A stretch of 64,000 nucleotides of DNA, taken from the NCBI RefSeq assembly GCF_028471945.1, contig NZ_CP110128.1, forward strand, positions 5,010,501 to 5,074,500. Reading direction: 5' to 3'. The notes under the pieces were generated by a model that saw only the letters and a list, made by a program, of their open reading frames with translations, was not told where the DNA came from and made no database searches. Origin of the DNA: Pseudomonas sp. WJP1. GTDB taxonomy: Bacteria > Pseudomonadota > Gammaproteobacteria > Pseudomonadales > Pseudomonadaceae. Shown one piece after another: positions 58,822 through 64,000 of this stretch (positions are counted from its first letter, which is position 1; every line of letters starts with the position of its first letter). A program made the position numbers and the translations under genes.

Positions 58822-60393
58822 TCAGCGATCCGATCGCATCAGCGCCTCGGCCACGCCCTCCATCGACAACGTCGCCGAACGGTTCCTGCCCGAATGCTTG
58901 GCCTGGTACAACGCCGCGTCCGCGCGCTGGATGAACACTTCCATGCTGTCGCGCCCCGTCGGCACGAACGAATAACAACCCAGGCTGACGGTCACGTATC
59001 CGCTGGGCGAACCCGTATGACTGATGTTCTTGCCCATGACGGCGCGGCGAATCTGTTCGGCAAGGGTCACGGCGCCCTGGATATCGGTGTCAGGCAGCAA
59101 CACCGCAAACTCTTCGCCACCGTATCGCACCGCCAGATCGGCCTTGCGATGGCAGCAACTTTTCACGGCACGCGCCACTTCGGCCAGACAGTGATCGCCC
59201 ACCACGTGACCGTAGGTGTCGTTGTAACGCTTGAAGAAATCGATATCGAGCATGATCAGGCTCAGCGGACTTTGTTGCCGGGCGCCGCGGCCGAATTCGA
59301 TATCGAGGGCCCGTTCGAACAAGCGGCGATTGGCCAGGCCGGTCAGGCTGTCGTGGGTGGCAATCAACTCCAGCGCTTGCTGAGCCTGGCGCAAATCCGC
59401 CTCGACCTGCTCACCCACACGCACCTGGCGGATGAACACCCAGCCGATCAGTCCGATGCCCAGCATAACCAGCACGACGATGGCGCTGGAGCGAAACGCC
59501 GTGTCGTACCAGTCTGCCAGGATCGAGTCCCGGGACGACGCCGCCGAGACCACCAGCGGGTAAGCCTCCAACTGCCGATAACCATGCAGGCGGACAATCG
59601 AGTCCATCTCGGAGGCGAACATCGCGTTGCCGGAAGTCGCCCGGGGCAGCAGGTTCTGAAAGATTTCCCCCTTGGCCAATGACGTACCGATCTGCGCCTG
59701 TACATAGGGTCGACGGGCCAGCAAGGTGCCATCGGTCAACGCCAGGAACATCGCGCCGTTGTCGTCGATGCTGAAGCTTTTGAAGAACCGCTCAAAGTAC
59801 GACATCTTGATCCCGGCCAGCAACACCCCCTGGAACTGGCCATTCCTGTCATTGACCCGCCTGGAGATCGGAATGATCCATTCGCCATTTTCCCGACTGC
59901 GGATGGCCGGGCCGATGTGCGCGACGGTTGAAACATTCTGCTGGTGAAATTTGAAGTATTCGCGATCCGCCACGCCGTTCCCGCGAGGCAGTGCTTCAAA
60001 CGAGGTGACGACCCACTGGCCCTTTTGGTCGAACAACAGGATGCCGTGCAATTGCCCCAGCACCTGCACCCGCCGGGCGAAGGTTTTCTGCAAGCGCGGA
60101 CGCTGGGCCGGGCCGGATCCGTCGGCCTGAATCCAGTCCACCAGACTGGTCAGCACCAGATCGGCTTGCATGAAGGTGTCTTGTGCCTGTTGTGCCATGG
60201 CCCGCGTCAGGTTCGACGAAGCGACCTGGGCCTGGCTCAAGTCATGGCGACGGGATTGTTCCAGTTGCAAGCCAAGCAAGGCGCACAGGCACAGGCACAC
60301 CGTGCCGATAAACAACACCGCGGCCTTGCGCAGCGGTATGCGTTTCAAGGCAACGCCCTGGGCGTGGTACAGGTCATCAAGGCGTGTTGGCAA
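58822..60393 (-). CDS. Membrane diguanylate cyclase with periplasmic sensor (GGDEF)
   Basis: A 523-residue protein. A first membrane helix lies at about 22-43, a periplasmic dCache-like sensor at about 50-300 (including GVADREYFKFHQQN and GPAIRSRENGEWIIPISR), a second helix at about 310-330, and a GGDEF domain with RYGGEEFAVLL and an inhibitory RxxD site (RKAD) five residues upstream. It should synthesise cyclic-di-GMP in response to a small molecule. The start is TTG 60393, six bases after AGGGAG; upstream frame to 60456 has no such site. Confidence 0.9.
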   Translation of the reverse strand: MPTRLDDLYHAQGVALKRIPLRKAAVLFIGTVCLCLCALLGLQLEQSRRHDLSQAQVASSNLTRAMAQQAQDTFMQADLVLTSLVDWIQADGSGPAQRPRLQKTFARRVQVLGQLHGILLFDQKGQWVVTSFEALPRGNGVADREYFKFHQQNVSTVAHIGPAIRSRENGEWIIPISRRVNDRNGQFQGVLLAGIKMSYFERFFKSFSIDDNGAMFLALTDGTLLARRPYVQAQIGTSLAKGEIFQNLLPRATSGNAMFASEMDSIVRLHGYRQLEAYPLVVSAASSRDSILADWYDTAFRSSAIVVLVMLGIGLIGWVFIRQVRVGEQVEADLRQAQQALELIATHDSLTGLANRRLFERALDIEFGRGARQQSPLSLIMLDIDFFKRYNDTYGHVVGDHCLAEVARAVKSCCHRKADLAVRYGGEEFAVLLPDTDIQGAVTLAEQIRRAVMGKNISHTGSPSGYVTVSLGCYSFVPTGRDSMEVFIQRADAALYQAKHSGRNRSATLSMEGVAEALMRSDR

Positions 60394-60572
60394 AAAGCGC
60401 TCCCTGAAAGGACAAGGCACGAGCAACCCCCCATGCCTCCTGATTTTGTGTGCCAAGTTTACGGTGTTACCCTCGAGAAAAGGGCAGCAAATGCCAAATG
60501 ATTACCCCCGCCTCTGGAAGTCGTCGGAGGCATGACGCAGGACAACAGCCGCATCACTCTCAAGGAGCTACG

Positions 60573-61076
60573 ATGAGTGTTACACCACGACAGGGAACTG
60601 AAATGAGCAAGGCAGACGAGCTGGCTGCAAAACTGAAACACACCCGGCCTACCAGCCTGATCGATCAGGCCATCGACAGCTGGCCGGACCAGGTCAACGA
60701 GCTGTATGACCGGATCGATGCCTGGTTAAAGCCCTTGACCGAGGCCGGTCTGGTCCTGCGGCGCAACCCCACTCACGTGTTCGAGAGCCACCCGCAGGGT
60801 GACACCTTCGACTATGCCATCGACCAACTGGTGATCACCGGCAATCACCACAGCATCACGTTCGACCCCACTGAACGCTTCACGGCGGATGGCGAGGGAC
60901 GTGTCGAAATTCACTCCAGCGACAATGAACTGGCCTTGCTGCGCACCGTGGACGAACACGGCGCAACACATTGGTGGCTACAAGTGATCGAGCAAGCCAC
61001 ACCGCGACCGGATGCGGTGGCGCTGACTGAAAACAATCTGCTGTCGGTAGTACAGGCAGGATTGGCGCTCGGTTGA
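60573..61076 (+). CDS. Hypothetical protein
   Basis: A 167-residue soluble acidic protein starting at ATG 60573 after an AAGGAG site (an alternative is ATG 60603). LIDQAIDSWPDQVNELYDRI forms a predicted helix, followed by a beta-rich middle (YAIDQLVITGNHHSITFDPT). I do not recognise a family. It is convergent with the RNase T2 gene, whose stop begins the next base. Confidence 0.7.
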   Translation: MSVTPRQGTEMSKADELAAKLKHTRPTSLIDQAIDSWPDQVNELYDRIDAWLKPLTEAGLVLRRNPTHVFESHPQGDTFDYAIDQLVITGNHHSITFDPTERFTADGEGRVEIHSSDNELALLRTVDEHGATHWWLQVIEQATPRPDAVALTENNLLSVVQAGLALG

Positions 61077-61736
61077 TCACCGCAAAGGCGGAACCCGGAT
61101 TTCCCCGGCGCGGCATTGTGTCTTCACACCTTTGCCGCAAGAGGCAAACGCCAGGTCCTTGTCCATGCAGACCCGAACCTCGGATAACTGCGGCCCGTTG
61201 CAAATCACCACAATGCCATCTTCCGCCATCCCTGGATTGCTCTGGCGAAACATCTGCGCAATATCCCGGGCTGAAAAATAATGGGTGCTGCTCAACGGTT
61301 GCAGTTGCTCAGGAATCCTGACCGCGCCCAAGGCCTTGTCGGAGGCCTCCAGATAACCGATGGCGCCGAGGCCGCTGCAAGTGCCGTGCTTGGCCCATTC
61401 GTGATCGAGCAGCTTCTGCGACGGGAACAGCATCAAGCCCTTCGCCCGTTCCTCTGGCGAGAGTTTCACCCTCGGCCCGCAAGACTTCGGCCAACCACCC
61501 TGGGTGTATTGCGGCCAAAGGCCGTGTAGTACAAAGCCATAGCCTTTGCCGGAACATTGTGCATCGTCACGATGCGTCAGGCAGTAGGTGGGTGACCAGG
61601 ACAGCGCCAACAGGTAGTAGTCGAACACCCCCGCCACGGATTGAGGCCTGGTGCTTCCTGAATCCCGGGCGCTGCTCGGGCCGACGTTGGCGAACGTCAG
61701 CACGATCAGCGCGACCACGGCGTTAAGTCTGTTCAT
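61077..61736 (-). CDS. Secreted ribonuclease T2
   Basis: A 219-residue protein with a signal peptide at about 1-24. Both conserved active-site sequences of the T2 family are present: FVLHGLWPQY (CAS I) and HEWAKHGTCSG (CAS II). Six or more cysteines would form disulfides in the periplasm. It cleaves single-stranded RNA; the E. coli relative is RNase I. Confidence 0.93.
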   Translation of the reverse strand: MNRLNAVVALIVLTFANVGPSSARDSGSTRPQSVAGVFDYYLLALSWSPTYCLTHRDDAQCSGKGYGFVLHGLWPQYTQGGWPKSCGPRVKLSPEERAKGLMLFPSQKLLDHEWAKHGTCSGLGAIGYLEASDKALGAVRIPEQLQPLSSTHYFSARDIAQMFRQSNPGMAEDGIVVICNGPQLSEVRVCMDKDLAFASCGKGVKTQCRAGEIRVPPLR

Positions 61737-61882
61737 CGGCACGCTCCTGCGGGCGGGCTTGACCGCCAATATCATCGGGCGACGATGGGCCGGTCGAAAA
61801 AAGCCGGTACTTTGGCACAGCCACGGACGCTTTCGCACCACGAGAGTGATTCGAAATGATTAATGCCGTGCAAACGAACGAT

Positions 61883-62674
61883 TCAGAGCAACCTGTCGAG
61901 TTCTGCCAGGGTTATGCGGGGAATCACTTGCGCTGGAATTTTCGAGACGTCGGACAGGTTGTAGACCTGAAAATCCTCGTTCACGACCTGCTTGGACAGG
62001 ATCTCGAACGACGGCAGGATCCTCGTCTCAAAATGATGATCGAGCGCGCAGGGAGAAACGAACCCGCCTGGACCTTCATAGAAACGCCCCGCTGTCGGGT
62101 TCAGGTCCACGCCCACCAGGAACACCCGGTTGAATCCCAGGTGGTAGGCAAGCTGCAAAGCCAGGTAGGCGACGGTACGAGCGTCAAAAAAACCACGTTT
62201 GAGGTTCTTGCTGAAACCCAGGGTCTTGTTCCGGCTACTGCCCAGCTTGCGGACCCTGACAAGCTCTTTGTCGGTCCTGAAAAAATCACTCCACAACAGC
62301 CTGGGTGCCCGGTTCAACAAATACAGCTTGCCCTCAGGCTTCAGCGAGGTGTGCCAGACATGTTTTTCGAACAGCGCAACCCGCTCGCTGATGCGCATGG
62401 CCTCGGTGAACAGCTGCGGCTGTTGTTCGGAAAAACCCTGGTCGGTGCAGACATAAAAGTACGGCTTGATGCCCGTCCCGGTGAATTTCGAAATGGCGCC
62501 GTTCATGGTGATCATTGGAACGTCGACATACTTGTGCAACGGGAAGTCTTTGGCCGATGCACCCGAGGCCACGATAAACACTGGCCCCTTTTGAATGTTG
62601 CGACACTCATCCAGGTCGTGCACCCGAAGCGCCCCCGTATTGAGTGTCGTTTTTTTGTCGGCAACATCCATCAT
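61883..62674 (-). CDS. WaaZ/RfaZ-like LPS core biosynthesis protein
   Basis: A 263-residue protein. VFIVASGASAKDFPLHKY, MITMNGAISKF, YFYVCTDQGF, ALQLAYHLGFNRVFLVGVDL, GRFYEGPG and VYNLSDVSKIPAQVIPRI follow the order of motifs I recall in enterobacterial WaaZ, the Kdo III transferase. Start ATG 62674 follows AGGGG; the TTG at 62704 is less likely. It lies outside any LPS core cluster. Alternatives are a related sialyltransferase-fold or DUF115-type glycosyltransferase. Confidence 0.6.
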   Translation of the reverse strand: MMDVADKKTTLNTGALRVHDLDECRNIQKGPVFIVASGASAKDFPLHKYVDVPMITMNGAISKFTGTGIKPYFYVCTDQGFSEQQPQLFTEAMRISERVALFEKHVWHTSLKPEGKLYLLNRAPRLLWSDFFRTDKELVRVRKLGSSRNKTLGFSKNLKRGFFDARTVAYLALQLAYHLGFNRVFLVGVDLNPTAGRFYEGPGGFVSPCALDHHFETRILPSFEILSKQVVNEDFQVYNLSDVSKIPAQVIPRITLAELDRLL

Positions 62675-62773
62675 CAATGCCCCTATCCCTGTTAATTTAA
62701 TCAACTGCGACCCGCTTTCATTTCCATAGTTTCAATGCATTCCCCCGACCTGGCTTGCCATAAGGCGCCATGA

Positions 62774-64000
62774 CTACAACTTGTCTTGACCTGTCACGAC
62801 CAGTGATGGCTCTGCACGTTGCAACTCCAACGCGGGCAACTTGGAAGGCTGGTTCAAGAGTCGCAGCACCGGGGAATCGTAACCGTAAACGTCCGGTTTG
62901 AACGTTACCCGTCCGTCATTATTCAGGTCTACGGTCCAATAGGCCAGCAGCACAGGCACCTTGACCGGCAGCTTGATGTTTTGGGTCTTGCCATTGGCCA
63001 GCTGCTTTTGAATACCCGCCGCGTTCCAGCGCACAGGGTCGTTGAACAGCAGTTCCACAAGCTGCAACGGGTTCTCCACCCGGATGCAGCCGGAACTGGT
63101 GGCACGCATGGATTTGGCGAACAGCTCGCGATGCGGGGTGTCGTGGAGGTAGATCGCATAGTCGTTGGGGAACCGGATGACCACCTGCCCGAGCGAGTTT
63201 TCCGGGCCGGCGTCCTGGCGCAACGTGATGCCGCGCGCATTGGACCAGTCGACGGTCGACGGATCCAGCGTGTTGCCTTCCCGATCCAGAGCGCGAATCC
63301 GGTTGGCCGCGAGGTAGCCCGGATTCTGCTGGATCTTGGGCAGCATATCCTTGACGAGAATCGTCGGCGGCACGGTCCAGGTGGGGTTGAACGTGACGTA
63401 GGTAATTTCGGACTGGAACACCGGCGTGCTGCGAAACGGCTTGCCGACCTGCACCCGGGAACGCCAGATCGGCTGACCGTCGCGGTACAGCGCGACCTTG
63501 TAGCCGGCGATATCGACGATGACAAAAGTGCCTTGCAGCTTATAGAGCAACCAGCGCGCACGCTCCATGTTTACCCGAACCTGGTCGATTCGCGCCTCAA
63601 CCGGCACATTCAGTGCCGCCAGTGTCCCTGCCCCTGCCACGCCATCGGCGCCGAGGTATTGTTCGAGCTGATACTTCTTCACCGCGGCAATGACACTGTC
63701 GTCGTAATCGGTACGCTTGGACTTGTGGGGGTCAAGGTATCCGGCCGCCACCAGGCGCGCGCGCAATTGCCTGACCGCGGCATTGTCCATGCCGGGCTTG
63801 AGCGACTGCCCTTCGGCAACTTTCGGCCAACCGCCGGCATCGCGCACCTTGCGCAATTGCGCAAGGCTCTCACGCAGGCTGCGATAAACCGCCTCCTGGG
63901 GCGGCGCTTGGGCGAAAGCGCGATCGACATCGTGATCATCCAGGGCGGTAAAGAAGCTATTCACGTCCTCGCGGGGATCGACGCCCTCGGGTTCGAAGTT
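62774..64000 (-). CDS. L,D-transpeptidase, YcbB/LdtD type (5' end outside window)
   Basis: 409 codons are visible and open to the window edge. A peptidoglycan-binding module (LKPGMDNAAVRQLRARLVAAGYL ... VKKYQLEQYLGADGVAGAGTL) is followed by a YkuD catalytic domain with the signature MRATSSGCIRVENP carrying the nucleophilic Cys. It makes 3-3 crosslinks or attaches proteins to peptidoglycan. The N-terminal signal/anchor should lie beyond position 64000. Confidence 0.92.
   Translation of the reverse strand, partial: NFEPEGVDPREDVNSFFTALDDHDVDRAFAQAPPQEAVYRSLRESLAQLRKVRDAGGWPKVAEGQSLKPGMDNAAVRQLRARLVAAGYLDPHKSKRTDYDDSVIAAVKKYQLEQYLGADGVAGAGTLAALNVPVEARIDQVRVNMERARWLLYKLQGTFVIVDIAGYKVALYRDGQPIWRSRVQVGKPFRSTPVFQSEITYVTFNPTWTVPPTILVKDMLPKIQQNPGYLAANRIRALDREGNTLDPSTVDWSNARGITLRQDAGPENSLGQVVIRFPNDYAIYLHDTPHRELFAKSMRATSSGCIRVENPLQLVELLFNDPVRWNAAGIQKQLANGKTQNIKLPVKVPVLLAYWTVDLNNDGRVTFKPDVYGYDSPVLRLLNQPSKLPALELQRAEPSLVVTGQDKL

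Noticed and set aside
60450..60572. N-terminal extension of the hypothetical protein at 60573
   Set aside because: The extension overlaps the promoter side of the divergent cyclase gene and lacks a ribosome-binding site, whereas ATG 60573 has AAGGAG.

Overview
The window looks like a chromosomal segment of a fluorescent-group Pseudomonas. It has high GC content, typical Pseudomonas codon use, many palindromic REP elements of the GCGAGCAGGCTCGC type, and a gene order (metZ-purF-cvpA-dedD-folC-accD-trpF-truA-fimV-usg-asd-leuB-leuD-leuC, then ibpA, gltX, emrAB, uvrB, tyrB) that matches the arrangement I know from Pseudomonas. I found no prophage, CRISPR array or complete insertion sequence.

Layout. 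1-5045 (minus): a molybdenum hydroxylase operon (molybdopterin subunit with a Tat-type leader, 2Fe-2S subunit, triheme cytochrome c, and the start of an XdhC maturation protein). 5568-5944 (minus): tRNA-Val and two tRNA-Asp. 6160-24763 (minus): a long housekeeping block for leucine, aspartate-family, tryptophan, purine, folate, fatty-acid and methionine synthesis, with fimV and truA embedded. 24912-29143 (plus): a LysR regulator divergent from leuC, and a large five-PAS GGDEF-EAL protein. 29361-38444 (plus): the accessory region. It holds a PAAR-domain putative type VI effector with a translationally coupled membrane-anchored partner, then a six-gene membrane-lipid cluster resembling an expanded E. 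coli ynbABCD operon, then an orphan RHS-core protein with an AT-rich tail. 38554-44508 (minus): ibpA behind a heat-shock promoter and RNA thermometer, dusC, a thioesterase, a hydrolase, a TetR regulator, duplicated tRNA-Glu/tRNA-Ala pairs, and gltX. 44729-51960: emrAB-like efflux, uvrB, an aromatic aminotransferase, two small ORFs and tRNA-Asn. 52105-64000: a urate/xanthine-type permease, a BrnT-BrnA toxin-antitoxin pair, arylamine N-acetyltransferase, exonuclease III, several secreted or unknown proteins, a diguanylate cyclase, RNase T2, a WaaZ-like LPS core protein and the 3' part of an L,D-transpeptidase gene.

The best candidate for an undescribed system is 31554-37294. It encodes, in one co-directional and mostly overlapping cluster, a lysophosphatidate-type acyltransferase, a CDP-diacylglycerol synthase, a CDP-alcohol phosphotransferase with two Asp-to-Asn changes in its metal motif, a PAP2 plus dual-specificity phosphatase fusion, a hydrolase-methyltransferase fusion and a small membrane protein. 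Together these could build and modify a phospholipid with an unknown head group. The second candidate is the PAAR effector and its partner just upstream.

All product assignments come from reading translated sequence and recalled family motifs. No database search or computation was run.
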